From Pyrrhosoma nymphula (Eukaryota > Arthropoda > Insecta > Odonata > Coenagrionidae), in the NCBI GenBank assembly GCA_963573305.1, contig OY754335.1, forward strand, positions 16,283,501 through 16,347,500: DNA of 64,000 nucleotides, in the 5' to 3' direction. Made by a program: the position numbers and the translations under genes. This document shows positions 23,438 through 35,110 of the stretch, one piece after another. The number at the start of each line of letters is the position of its first letter. Within the stretch, counting starts at the first letter, position 1. The notes beneath the pieces are model-generated. The model had not been told where the DNA came from. It worked only from the letters and a program-made list of their open reading frames with translations, and did not search any database.

Positions 23438-24289
23438 TGCTATTAGGTAGCCATGAATTTATTTCTTTAACGCGTGTACACCTCATAATTCTACATACCC
23501 ATAGCGAGAAAGTAATACCTGCAATGACGACTCCCCGAAAAGACAATGTCAAATAAAAACTACCTCCATAATAAACAAATATCTAGATTTAAAGTAACCC
23601 CTAAAATATTTTTAGGAGTAATTCTTCGGCGTAATCAAGATTCAAAATTCCGCGAATGGAATATTGATGAGGATTTCCCATGCTTTCGCCAGAAATCTGA
23701 GTTCCAACGCTGATACCTGCCGGTGCGGAGTTAAAATTCAAAAACAAAGTTAAGCTCACGCATAATATATACAAATATTGAGCCAAGTTGGTCGAGAAGA
23801 TATCGAAGACGTCCAAAAATGTGAGGGAGATATGGACTCAGATAAGAGTTTCGGAGACGGAATGAGAGGGTTGGGTGAGATACATGGGAGAAATGAGGTC
23901 GAAATCGGAGTGCCTGCATAAGGAAGGGACAGCGTGTAGAATGGAAAGGTAGGAATGTCAGGGTATTATTTAAGCAACGCATTCACGCATCCGTTTTTGC
24001 GTTGTTTTGCCGCAGCGGAGTGCGTCACTTGTTTCCATGGCAGTGGAGGAACCGTATGAAACAGAAGGCAACGGTAAATCATCACGTGCTCGGTCTTTCG
24101 TATTACTAGTGTTTAGTGTGCTGTATGATTACCACCCACCTATTCCATTATTTTCTTTTCCTTAGACAAAAATTGCGAAACAACATTTCCACCAAAATTC
24201 AATGGTTCACAGCAGTCTTGCATGACCGAAAATTCCTCGGGAGAGAATTACGTGAACAACGATTGACAGGCGGAAAGCGTGCCTCATTA

Positions 24290-24695
24290 CATCTACATTA
24301 ATCCCTGCAAGCTGCCGCAGGGGCGTGTTGCAGGGGGTGTAATGATATCAGCCTTGAAAAAGAAATATAATAGGAAACAAGAATTGGAAGAGAAAAGCAA
24401 ATGAATTGTATGTTAACAGGGTGTCGTGGTGTCTCGGTCTTTTTTTTACAATTTTCATTAATGGTGCGTGGAATAAAATACTTTTTGTACCTATCAGTTT
24501 GGCAGTTCATCCCTCTTACTTTTACGTTACAGTCAGTTATAGAAATGGAGTTCAGGGTTAAAATAATAACGATCCTCCGTGTCACCCTGAAGCTGGCGTC
24601 ATCTAATTTTTTCTAGCAGATAGTCTTCGTCTACCGTGAAGCCTCCGAGTCACCAGCGGCTCCCAACCTAGTCCTTCCAGCAGAAGTGTAACATT
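24290..24695 (-). mobile_element. CR1/L2/Jockey-group LINE, C-terminal end and 3' tail
   Basis: On the minus strand a frame reads NVTLLLEGLGWEPLVTRRL at 24606-24695. A frameshift separates it from a downstream frame with QTDRYKKYFIPRTINENCK at about 24440-24500. These align with the same positions of the copy at 17182-17569 (VTQMLNELGWEPLENRRL and CRTDRYGNSFFPRTIRDYN). The 3' UTR keeps ACACGCCCCTGCGGCAGCTT and ends in a TGTAGATG word at 24290. The copy is 5'-truncated and frameshifted. Confidence 0.75.
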
Positions 24696-25380
24696 TTCTG
24701 TTTCCTCACAGCCCTGCAGCAGCTCCGGCAACACAGACTGAGGCGAAAGTTGAAAGATGGACAACTCCCATTGTAAAGCAGCCTGCGTTGAGGATATGGA
24801 TTCTGATTGGATACGCAGGCTGCGGAAACGCAAAATAGGATGCACGAAAACCTTGCTTTGAGATTCTGGGGGACTGGGAGCAAGGGTTAGGCGAGGGTGG
24901 GAACCAGGTTGCCAGGGGTATCTGGTCGAGGGGGTAGTAAAGGCAGGCGGGACAGGGGTGGAGGAATGGAGAAAGGGGAATGGGATTGATGTAAAGCACG
25001 AAGGGTTAAGGGACAAAGTTGGAAATTTGTCAGGATGCAGGGAGATGGGCTGGGCGAGAAGCAAGGAACTCTAAAAGGAGTTTGGGTCTGAGGAAGAGGA
25101 GTCGGGAATAAATGAATGAAAGCATGACAGGGGAAGAGATGGAGAAAAAAGTTTCCGCGGATAAAATCCGTAAGGTGAGGCGGTGAGATGGGTTTGTGTG
25201 TCGCAGACGTAGTGAAGGAATGGATTTCAGGCAAGGGAGAGATGCGCTAAGGGAGAGAGATGCGAATATCCCATAGATAAGTTAAGGGAATAGGGTTATG
25301 AGACGCGGAGCAAGGGAAGAAATAAGCACGGATAGGGAGAAAGGTGAGAAGGGGAAGAAAAGGCAGAAAGGAATGTGGTG
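24696..25380. other. hairpin 24778-24823 and long purine-rich tract
   Basis: Arms gcagcctgcgt (24778-24788) and acgcaggctgc (24813-24823) are perfect 11-bp inverted repeats around a 24-nt loop. From about 24840 to 25380 the plus strand is strongly G+A. Proline/serine-rich frames on the other strand reflect that bias and are not supported as genes. Confidence 0.45.
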
Positions 25381-27250
25381 AAAAATGTTTGACAACTTTC
25401 GAATTATTTCAGGGTTTGACAATGACACTCTCAAGTAAAATATCTGAACATCGCATTTATCTTTCACAAATGAAGTTATATGCTAATGTGAAAACATAAC
25501 TTTCCTCATTGATTTCATCATATCACACCTCAGTCATTGATTTTTCATATGGATTTCTGTCATATTGTCATGCTTAGATGTAATTTTGAAAACAGACACT
25601 TGAACCAGAGGTGCCGTGAGTTAATTTTATACTTAATTAATGTATGTTTTCATTAATGATAGTATTATTCGTGGTAATACTGGTTGTTATATTTAAATTT
25701 TAACTTAAGCTTAGTTATTTTAAGCTTAACGAAGATTTTCGCTGTTTCCTTCATTTCAGCGCCGAAGACTAAAGACTGACTACTCATAGAATTTAATAAA
25801 TAACATTTTTCCAGAAGAACTATCTTTATGATGAGAGCTGAAAAAGTATTATAATGACATGATACCTCTCTTAACGCCGTGAATTTTGAGCTGAAAATTT
25901 AGACTGCCGGTTTCCTTGAAAGTGAATAGTAAGCATTGTAAAAGGTGAAATACGCTGATACAAAGTTTTGTAAAATGCTATTAACTATATATAGTAGTTT
26001 CACGATACAATTTACAACGCTGAGCAGAAAACTTAAAAAATAGGGATGTTTGAAATACAACTTTAGTTTACCAGAGTCAAACTGTTTTCCTGTTGCCCAC
26101 CAACCAAAATTTTACGAAAATGTTAAAATATTCTCGACCAAATGCTCAATTTTGTCAAACTCAACTCATATTGAACAAGAATCAAGCCAAAATTATAGAA
26201 AAATCAAAATATTTTTTAAAAAATTATACAAATTTGGTGATAGCATAAAAAATCGTTTTTTAAAAACCATATATGATAAATATTACTACTTACATTCAAG
26301 ACTCGGCAGTTTAAGGCAGGACTAAGTGAAAGTGTTCTTTACCTGAAATGAAAAGGAACAAATTTTATTGAGTTTTATAATTCACACACATATGTGTATA
26401 ATAGACAGCACAAAGAACATTACATGCATTTGAATTTAATTTATTGAATTACATTGAAACTCAGTTAGTCATAGACCAACAGCAAGACATGTATATGCAA
26501 GCATCAATGAATATTGCATTTATTATGAAAGTATTTATTGCGAAGCATTAACACGAATGCACTGGTTCAGTATCAATTAGCATTACTCCCATAATCTTCC
26601 TTTAACCCTGCTAATTGGTATCAAATACTGAAAGTAGAGAATCCACTGTTAAATACGTAATAATAATGGTGCTCTTACTTATCATCCATGTTGATCATAT
26701 AGCTTCTTTCCGTGATTGATACAGACTGAATGACAGTGCATCATGCGTGATTTTATAAGACGCCCAACGAGAAGGGAAGCCAGGAAAGAGGCAGGAAAGA
26801 ATGACTTCCCGGTGCAAAGAAGAATGAAAACGGAGGAAGATGCAAAAAATAATGAAGGCAAGAGGAACTGATTCTGGACATTGAGTACTACACGTCTTGT
26901 AGCGAAAAAAAACACACTTGCGTGAAGCTCCAAGCTTTTCTTTGAATCAACAACTCTTATTATTACTTTTCTTCAATATTCGAAGCAGCAAAATTTCTGC
27001 CAATGTTGAAAAGTTTAGAATACTTTCACTAACTGGAGGCGAACTACGTGCACTTTTTTTTCGACATGATGTGAAAATGCAAAAATGTATACACGACAAT
27101 GTAAACATAAAACGGAGCGACGGAGTTTTGAATAGCTTTGATGGTTGGGACACGTATCACCACCTACCTCGGAGAAACCACATTTCAACGCATTACCTTC
27201 ATAGAGTGCTTAATTTTCATTCTCGGTGATCACATCCTTTTTCTCTCAGT
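25381..27250. other. AT-rich DNA, no recognised gene
   Basis: A frame at 26050-26325 (+) and one at 26918-27229 (+) have no family resemblance or splice framing. Nothing else is seen. Confidence 0.5.
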
Positions 27251-27289
27251 TATGTTTTATGAAAATTAGGAACTCGAAACAGTGTCACG

Positions 27290-27860
27290 TGAATACTCTT
27301 TGAGTGTTCAACATGGAGGGAAGCCAAAGAAGAGGATGGAGGACAAAAAGATAAATCAGGTGGTGAAGAGGAGGGAAAAGGGATGGAATAGGAAATCAAA
27401 GAGAAGACAAAGGCAACTATGCCAAGGGTCCTAAACGTTGAAAAGCAGCACCTGAAGGTCTGAGGTAGAGAGCAGGGAGTAAACAAGGGAGCGAAGCGCA
27501 TGCATTAATGCATAGAGAGGGGTAACTGGGAGAAACGTGTATGCATAGGACTGAAGGAGTTTCGTGGGATAAACAGGGCTAGGAACGGACAAGTTAAGAG
27601 GTAACTAGAGCGAGGGGCATAGAGAAACGGGAGGAGGGACGAAACTGTTGAGATTAAAAAATAATGCCGACTTCGAGGGGCATAAAGGAAGTTTCTCGGT
27701 GGTGGGTGTGTAAGGGTAAAACAAGGGGTGGCCCGGGTCGGCGTGTCCCAGGAAATGCTAGGTGGAAAGCGAATAGGCCTGCCTCCGGGTCTGGAGGAAG
27801 CCAATGGAAATGGCGTTTATAGTGATGCGGTGAGGACCATGGTGAAGGGGAGACGGCGAA
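27290..27860. repeat. purine-rich low-complexity tract
   Basis: The plus strand is dominated by G and A for over 500 bp, with short repeated words such as gaggggcata (27613 and 27675). Frames across it on the minus strand are proline/serine/phenylalanine-rich and most likely compositional artefacts. Confidence 0.5.
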
Positions 27861-29416
27861 TTTATTATTTTTCCTGGGAAGTACTCATGGTGTCTTAGAT
27901 TTCCTTCCCTGGGAAATGATATCACCTTAATGCGCACAAAAGCCCTTACCCGCTAGTTACTGTGGCTGCACGCACTTTCAATTATATTTATTGGTTGTCA
28001 TTTGAGACTCTAATTTCCCACAACTCAAGCGCACGCTGCCATCCAACGGGAGTCCTCGAAAGCCCTGCGTCATAAAATTAAAATTTTGAATTTATTTTGG
28101 CGTCGGGTCAAAACGGACGACCGAATACTAGCATAATGACGCTTACTCCGAGATGAATTTATCCATTAATTCCATTTAATTTGAAGCTACAATAACTGTA
28201 ATTTGAAATCATGGAAATGTACCAACCATAATTCAACCCAGTCAACTGCAGGGCCTACTAAGAGTACGATGGACGTAGTTCATTGAATTGGACCTTGAGG
28301 CCTACTCTAAAAAGTAGTTCAATAGTTTTGCGTACAAAATTTTTTTCAACTCGACGGGTTTATGTAAAAATTTCAAATAAAATAAAATGTTGAAAGATTT
28401 ATTTGGATAAAAGAATCCTTCAGCAACACAACCTTTTGCTCAGAATATGACTAAAACTAAAAATAGTTTACTCGTGTTCTAAGACGTTAGCTACGCTGAT
28501 CAATATGTACCAAGTCAGCAAACATTCCGTTAAAGGTGAAATTATGCATACGGCTACTTTATTTTAGCTTCTATGTCTGGCGATAACTTATGGACAATGG
28601 TAATTCACACGAGAATTTGCTGGATTATATGCGCGTCTCTTTGCTCGAAGTGACGAAGCAACATGGATGTGCATGGGTATTTCTACTCACGCAGAATTCC
28701 TCAACCGTATTCATGATACGTCCGCGTCGATTATCCTTGGTAGATGCGTTGCGGTCTTAGGTGGGATCAGATGCAGATATGCAAGCTCAACATTTCCGCC
28801 TCTTGGCACGCAAGGTCACATAATCGCAGCAGAAATTATGGGGAGAGCAATGACCATATTTCCGTGATCTGATGCAGTAAGGTGACTTTCACTCCAGTTC
28901 AATGCATTTTCCTTTTGAATGAACTGATAATTTGCAATCTTCGGGTGAGTGTGAGTGAATACCACCAACTGCAGTAGTATCTCATGCATGCATGCATACA
29001 TAGTGGCATGTTGATTTTAGGCGGAAATTCTTTACGTGTAAATGGTTTCCTACATGACTCGGTGGATACATATGATGCCCAAACTACACGAAGCTTCCCC
29101 GCCATTCAAATACCATAATATGTTCTTTTATCTTATGGTTTTATGGTTTGGATACACTTTCCAACTCTCACTATTGATTTTATACGTATGTACGATTATC
29201 ATTATCATAAAATTAACCTTACCGAATGCAATTTTATATCGTTGTGGCATATGTACATTCATGCATGTATTACAATATAGGGCTATGTTAGTATTTTTTA
29301 CTTGAATCTGCCGAAACATTAATTTGGAATAGGAACGTTTACCCTAGTAAAATATAAATTAAATGAAAAAACTGTGCAGATAATCAATTAAATGTTTTTT
29401 TCTCTTCAATCCCCAG
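27861..29416. other. no recognised gene upstream of the candidate exon
   Basis: The stretch is AT-rich with no element recognised. Its 3' end forms the polypyrimidine tract of the acceptor for the exon at 29417. Confidence 0.45.
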
Positions 29417-29526
29417 GGTATTCTACGTTCGTGGCTTCAAACTCAGCATATGCTGTCAAGAGCCTGAAATTGAGATACAAGAGCGGTACCAGGAGAAGAG
29501 CTAAGATCCTTTCAAGTCATCAGAAG
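29417..29526 (+). CDS. candidate internal exon, unidentified gene
   Basis: A 110-bp segment is preceded by a long pyrimidine-rich tract ending in an AG (ttttctcttcaatccccag) and followed by gtaggt after AAG. Only one frame is open through it. Taken with two leading bases it reads YSTFVASNSAYAVKSLKLRY and KSGTRRRAKILSSHQK, a basic, Ser-rich stretch. It would need an upstream exon ending in phase 1 and it ends on a codon boundary. Base composition (about 46% GC) is higher than the AT-rich flanks, as expected for an exon. I recognise no domain, so an untranslated or non-coding RNA exon is also possible. It is the best host-exon candidate in the window. Confidence 0.42.
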
Positions 29527-30735
29527 GTAGGTTTAAGATCAATATATATTTTTTTCTATTTCTCGTTCATTTTTTCTCTATTCATATGTTGTCACGCCAC
29601 GGAACATTTCCATTTATCCTACTATGTGATGACTTCAGTGACACTGGAGTGGGAATTAAAATTTTTGGTAGTTTTAACCATTGCATTCGGTAATGGATAA
29701 CATTACATACATCTTTATTATTAGATATTCATGACTGTCCTGTTTCACTTGAGTTAATTACGCATAATAAGCAACACGGGCATTCCCTAGGATTTGCTTT
29801 TTTCAATACGAGCGGTCAATAAGTTCTCCTTCAATGCATTCACTCCTCGATTGTTACGCTCCCTAATTATTGCCTTAATTCAGCTTTTTAAAATGACAGT
29901 ATTCTCGGAAAGCTTAACATTTTTATTTTTGTGTGGTTTCGTTTTGCTTTGTAAACGTTTTTCTGATTACATTCAGACGATTTCCGTTGTATTTTCAAAT
30001 TTTTTCTCAATTATGTATCGCACTGAAATGTATCATTCACTATGTAAGCGTTGATTTATAATGATTATACTTGTATGAATTTAAGTACTATTGACATGTT
30101 CCTGGTAGTAAATGTATTTGATATTGAGGGGAAAAACGGGGGAGAAGGGGAGGAGGCAAGCGGCTTCTTCCGTCAAACGAAAGTCCCACTTCATTTTCTT
30201 CTTATTTGGCCCATTTTCTGTCACACACTTTATTTAAAAATAAAAAACAAATTTAAACTTAGATTAAACCAAACTATTTAATGCACTGCAGCATCGCACT
30301 TCTCTAGCCTTGCACTGTACATAGTGTACATGTACCTCATTTAACCTTTTTTTGTTCTAAATAAAATAAATGCATGCCCCCATATAACTACGTGTGCGAT
30401 GCGAGGCTTGTGCCTCAACCACTCCTGTCAAATCCACTAATGGTCGCGAGCCGCATGCTATGCTGGTGCGGGCACAACCGCGTCACTGAAATTCTAAAGG
30501 GGTCTAACAATCGCCCAGGACTCAGTTGAACTTGAACGCATGTCAGACTTTTGAAGGTTCATGCCTACCCTAGCCCTGGAGTCGAACTAATTTTCACGCC
30601 AAGGTTACGTTGGACTAGCTTGCCTCGGACAGTCACGTGCCACCCACGGTCAAGCGGCGAAACCAAAAGATCAACTGACGTGTGCTTAATTTTTTTCTGC
30701 CCAAAAATTCTGGATTATGCGTTCATTCCAGCCGT
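29527..30735. other. no recognised gene
   Basis: AT-rich sequence follows the candidate exon. From about 30400 a moderately GC-rich stretch with CpGs begins. It leads into the repeat at 30736 and has no recognised coding content. Confidence 0.45.
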
Positions 30736-30879
30736 GACTTGGGGCGGACTCACCGGAAACGGCTAAAAGAATAGTCGCCCGGCAGGAAATGCGAACGAAT
30801 CTCGCAAGAAAAAAAACTGGCGCGAAGCGAACGGCTCGAGACGAAATTACCTCCATGGAATGGCTTCACTGATTTCACC
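30736..30879 (+). repeat. unknown interspersed repeat, copy 1
   Basis: About 144 bp align with 32655-32797 in the same orientation. Matching words include ccggaaac/gcggaaac, the 10-base cggcaggaaa at 30780-30789, then gcgaacga/gcggacga and a closing atttcacc/atttcacca. The segment encodes nothing obvious and has no tRNA-like box. It is a diverged member of an unknown family. Confidence 0.6.
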
Positions 30880-31079
30880 CTTTGCCATCTCTGATACCAA
30901 TCTTTGAGTGGATCACTATTTGAGTGACTTTCTTAGACCATTTAGATTTATTCTAATTTTCCGTTTTCATTAAATTATTAATTAGAGGTGATCTACCCGT
31001 TTCGGTAGTTTTAGATGGGAGAGAGTAAAAATCATGTGAACTTATAAAGGCGTAGGTCCCTATCCCCTAGCACGATTTC

Positions 31080-31205
31080 ATTCTACAGATCGTTATGCGT
31101 CCTACTTCATCCCATCCATAAATCCTATTCTCTTTGTTGCCCTTCCCCGTTTAACCGACATCTTCCCCTCTATCACCGACTTCATTCAACAATCCTTAGT
31201 CTCTA
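31080..31205 (-). mobile_element. short RTE-type LINE remnant
   Basis: On the minus strand the segment reads MKSVIEGKMSVKRGRATKRI and then GFMDGMK. This is the basic KRGRG(R/T)KRIGFM region of the C-terminus, seen intact in the copy at 34197-34740 (LGKRGRGRKRIGFMRGTK). Only about 40 codons survive. Confidence 0.6.
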
Positions 31206-31521
31206 ATTAGGGATGCAGGATTTCTGTTCGGTTCCATATATCGAGTATGAATAGGTCGAATCATAGGTTGTTTGATTAATAGACACTTTTATTTCTTTGG
31301 GTTATGAGAAAATGAACTCTTGGTCATACTAGGCGGATTCCCCATGCATAATGGTTTTTCTTTCAACCATCTCTCACTTTATCATGACAGCCACTGAGCA
31401 GACTTTAAACGCAAGCGCCGTTCGCATTTGGTGACAAAAGACTTTTCACCTCGGTGGTCGTGGCAAGACACGCATCATATTTTAAAATTATAGCAAAATA
31501 AATTCCACGCGTTGTGATTGC

Positions 31522-31937
31522 TTAAGCCCGTTTCACACGACACTTGATCCAGCACAAGACCTAGTATGCTAGCTGGTACTTGATATTGAGGACGAAACCC
31601 AGTATACTACAAACCGTACTAGAAGGTTTCACACGATCATCGACCTTGTGCTTGCTATTAAGCAATTATTCCATATGATTCCATACTAATTTTAAAAAGA
31701 GAAGATCGCACAGCGTCCGTAACGTGAACGTGATTGGTAGATGGCCACTGGGTCCTACTGGGTCTAGTAGCAAACTAGTACCGCATCAAGTACGAAATCC
31801 AGTGGCTCAGCGAGTATACTAGCTAGCATGCTTGCTAGCCAGTATACTGGTTCTGTTCACACGATACTGGAAAGCTAGCATACTAGCGAGTATACTAGAC
31901 CTTGTGCTGGATCAAGTGTCGTGTGAAACGGGCTTAA
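31522..31937. mobile_element. TTAA-flanked terminal-inverted-repeat element (MITE-like), 408 bp
   Basis: A 38-bp terminal inverted repeat is perfect: cttaagcccgtttcacacga followed by cacttgatccagcacaag at 31521-31558, and its reverse complement at 31901-31938. TTAA lies at both ends (31522-31525 and 31934-31937), so the 408 bp between them start and end with GCCCGTTTCACACG. Such TTAA target sites are used by piggyBac-like and Kolobok-like DNA transposons. The interior carries no transposase and is full of tagtata/ctagcatac words, many inverted. It is a non-autonomous element. The superfamily is inferred from TTAA only. Confidence 0.8.
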
Positions 31938-32654
31938 GGCAAGAGAGGTTGGAATACGACATCGACGTGAATAACTTTAGTGGAGAAAGTCAATATTTTT
32001 CAGCATGCAACACAGTAGGTATATTGATAACTTTGTACAGCATTGTCACAGAGGATCAAACGCCCAGCAGAACGGGTACTGTTTTTCTCGCATATTTTCG
32101 TGTAAAACGCGCTCATGTTTTATGCTAAGTTTCAGGAAAAATTGCGCGCGTTCGGCGTGAAAGCTCACGAGTGTACGGCATCTTGGTCTATTTATTGCGC
32201 TGTGGCAACTAAATTATACCACCTTTTCACAGGGTCTAGGCAAAGAATTATGTATCTGTTCCAAGAAAAATCAACTAAAAACATTAAGAAAAGCCATGAC
32301 TAGACAATGTCAGAGCAATAAAATATATCCATTATATAAAGGGCATAATTTGACAAAAAGTTTTATTTTCATGGATTACTACACTGCAATGAAAGAGGCT
32401 TCACGTTATGGAACGCTCCACAGTTAAATAACTAAGTACCTACTTTCGACATCATTTCATTAAAACAAGGAAAAAATCAAGCTGGAAATAGATAGTGATC
32501 TGCCAAAAAAAATGTCGGTTGTTCTTTTATTAAAATAGTACCAAAAGATCTTACTAATTTCTTCAGCTTTATTTTTAAAAAGATAGAAATCAAAATATCC
32601 TTTCCCCTCAGAAAATTCGGCTAGAGATCAGTCGTCACGAAACTCAAAATAAGA
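31938..32654. other. no recognised gene between MITE and repeat
   Basis: AT-rich sequence. A frame from 31832 crosses the element boundary and is spurious. Confidence 0.45.
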
Positions 32655-32797
32655 AACTTCGGGTGAGACTAAGCGGAAACTGTTAAGAGAACAGCAGTCC
32701 GGCAGGAAAGGCGGACGAGTTTCGGAAGACAAAACCGCGTGAAACCAAGGGGTCAAAACGAGCTATCCTTTACTTCCTGGCTGTTTTAATTTCACCA
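32655..32797 (+). repeat. unknown interspersed repeat, copy 2
   Basis: This is the same-orientation partner of 30736-30879, with the shared word cggcaggaaa at 32701-32710. Divergence from copy 1 is substantial. The two copies lie about 1.9 kb apart and the 408-bp TTAA element lies between them. Confidence 0.6.
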
Positions 32798-34196
32798 AGA
32801 GGCGCGCAAAGAAAAAAAAAATAATCGGTGCGAACGATGGAGTTGGTGCAGGGGGGAGAACGGTAGAAGGAACGGGGAAGAGAGCAGTTGGAAAGTGAAA
32901 GGCCAAGACTAGTCATGTGCGGCTTGATGTAACACTAACGTTTAAAAATAATTAAATTGTAAGAAAAACCCTCTACATGAAAAAATGCACTAAACCACGG
33001 CATGCTTTCCTAGAAAATGTATACAGAAAGCCTTAAAATATAAATGGTTTCTACAGTAGCTTCACCACTGTCTTATTCTTTGTGTATAATGCAAAAAAGA
33101 CAGACGCAAGCAAAGGAAAAACAAATGAGTCCTAAGGTTTACTCCGATTCCATTTAATATGAATTAGTGCTACCTTCTGCTAAACACGCTTCATGATTCA
33201 GGTACAGTTTTCACTATGTTCTACATGCTATACCACAGTCTAACTAGCATACTTCACTTTTAAGACCTGGGTTGGTCAATGAAAACTGTGCGGCAGATAT
33301 GTTCAACAAATATTGTGACAAGAAAACATTCTTTCAGCTTGATTCAAATGACAGAATACCACTGGTTTGATACGAACTCGTATGGACTAAAATGCGTGGA
33401 TATTTTCCTTTTACTACTACTTCAATAAGGTGCGTTCCAGTATTCGTTGAGGTTTGGGAAATTCTATATCACTTACGTACATCACAACGAAATACTAAAC
33501 AGAATTTTACGATTTTATTTAGATAACTAATACCTTCCTTGAGTAACTTGTATGAGGATATACCAAAATAGGAGAGGACAGGTCACCGTGAACATAATTC
33601 CGAGGGTATATTATTGCAATGAATACGAGATTTTTTGGCGTTTAAAGTATTGATTGAAACGTAGTTCTTCGATACCTGTTGTAAGTTACTAATGCAACAT
33701 TGGAACAGGCCCGGGCATGCAAGAGAGTGGAAGTGGTAGGTACTGTCCTTGATGGGGTGAGGACACAGCGAGGATGAACTTAAGGGGCGGGAGGGGGTGT
33801 GAGTAGTTGATAGGAGTAGGGGTGGGGTGGGGAAGAAGGGCACAAAGGTGAACACGCTTGGGTAGCATTTTGCCGGGGTAAATGGAGGAGGTAGGGTCAA
33901 GCATAAAACTGCGGCACGTGAGACCGTCGGGAGGGTTGTTGTATGGACGGAGCGAAGGGGGTCTATACCGGGGAGTCGCAAAGAGTGGAAAAGGAGGCGT
34001 GAAAGCCATTGCCAACTTTGCCGCGGTAGGAACTTATTCCCGTAGTCAATAGTTCTTCATTTTCTTATCCTATGAAGAAGATGTATCAGGGCATATGGTG
34101 ATAAGCAGGGGACAGGGAAGAGTGAACGGCTAAATCTGACCAATTGTAGAATTCGATCACTTATGACGATTATTACTATATCGGTAATCTATCGGT
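32798..34196. other. no recognised gene; G-rich tract 33700-34010
   Basis: The tract 33700-34010 is strongly G+A on the plus strand, with repeated words ggtgggg and ggaggg. A proline/threonine-rich frame on the minus strand follows from composition. The rest is AT-rich. Confidence 0.5.
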
Positions 34197-34740
34197 TTAA
34201 ATTGGTGAAAAAATCCTGGAGATTTTTATAGGCACACCTCTATATACCATCACAATTTCTTTTAACATCTCAGCATGCGTCCTACCGCTCTTCGTTCCGC
34301 GCATAAAACCTATTCTCTTCCTTCCCCTGCCCCGCTTACCCAATATCCTCATCTCAATCACAGTTTTCAGCAACCCTACGACCCTCATTACCCGTTTCAA
34401 TCACCTACTCTGCCCCATCCTCATCTCCTCCAGATGTGTTCTCCTCTCTTCACCCACCGTACCAAGCACTTCCTCGTTTGTCTCCCTTTCCGTCCACGTC
34501 ACTTTCTCCATTCTCCTCCTCACCCAGATCTCAAACGCCTGCGGCCTATTCTCGTCTTCCTTTCGCTGAGTCCACGTTTTTGTGCCATGCAACGCTTCAG
34601 TCTACATTAAACTCTTCGCCAGCCTCTTCCTTATATCCTTACCCAAGGTCACCTTTGTCCGCTCCCTCCTATTGCTGAACGCTTCTCTCACTATCACTAT
34701 TCTCTTTGACCATACGGTTATCTCCTTTTGCTTGCATACC
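34197..34740 (-). mobile_element. RTE-type LINE, C-terminal end (best preserved copy)
   Basis: On the minus strand an almost continuous reading gives REAFSNRRERTKVTLGKDIR, KRLAKSLM, HGTKTWTQRKEDENRPQAFE, IWVRRRMEKVTWTERETNEE, VLGTVGEERRTHLEEMRM, then VVGLLKTVIEMRILGKRGRG and RKRIGFMRG, ending in ISRIFSPI. The block ETWT.RKEDE.R.QAFE.W..RRMEK..W....TNEEVL..VGE followed by a KRGRGR basic stretch is diagnostic of the C-terminal domain of RTE-clade LINE proteins. Only a few stops and frameshifts interrupt it. The copy is 5'-truncated; the catalytic FADD segment is absent. Confidence 0.8.
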
Positions 34741-34799
34741 CCACTTCTAAAGTCCCCACCAGAATATCGAATCTGAGACTGATTTATCCCCGGAATATT

Positions 34800-35110
34800 T
34801 GACGGGAAAGAGTACCATCACATCATAAGTGTCAGTGCGGTACTGCGTCTACTATGGATAGTATTGGCTTCCCGTTGCCTTCCAAATCGCACTACTGCAG
34901 CTGATTTATTATAAGTTACTCTCACCCGCAGCTGTGACTGGTGATGCCGAATCAAGCTTCTTTATATACGCCATCAATGCCTCCTGGTGAAATTGTTTCC
35001 CTTTAATAGCGTGACCGAGTAAGCCGTGGTTTGAAATAATATTTACCGTCATTGGGATTTGAACTTCGGGACACCGTAGTTGATACGTTACCTATAGGCT
35101 GACTCGGACC
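34800..35110 (-). repeat. probable tRNA-derived SINE
   Basis: On the minus strand a B-box match, GTTCAAATCCC (plus positions about 35051-35063), sits about 35 bases after a D-arm-like AGTCAGCCTATAGG. The downstream body runs towards 34810, with a characteristic TTGGAAGGCAACGGGAAGCC segment (complement at about 34868-34892). It lies just outside the RTE fragment, as RTE-mobilised SINEs often do. The boundaries are approximate. Confidence 0.45.

Noticed and set aside
24778..24823. 11-bp-arm hairpin considered as a microRNA precursor
   Set aside because: The arms are too short for a pre-miRNA stem and the loop is large.
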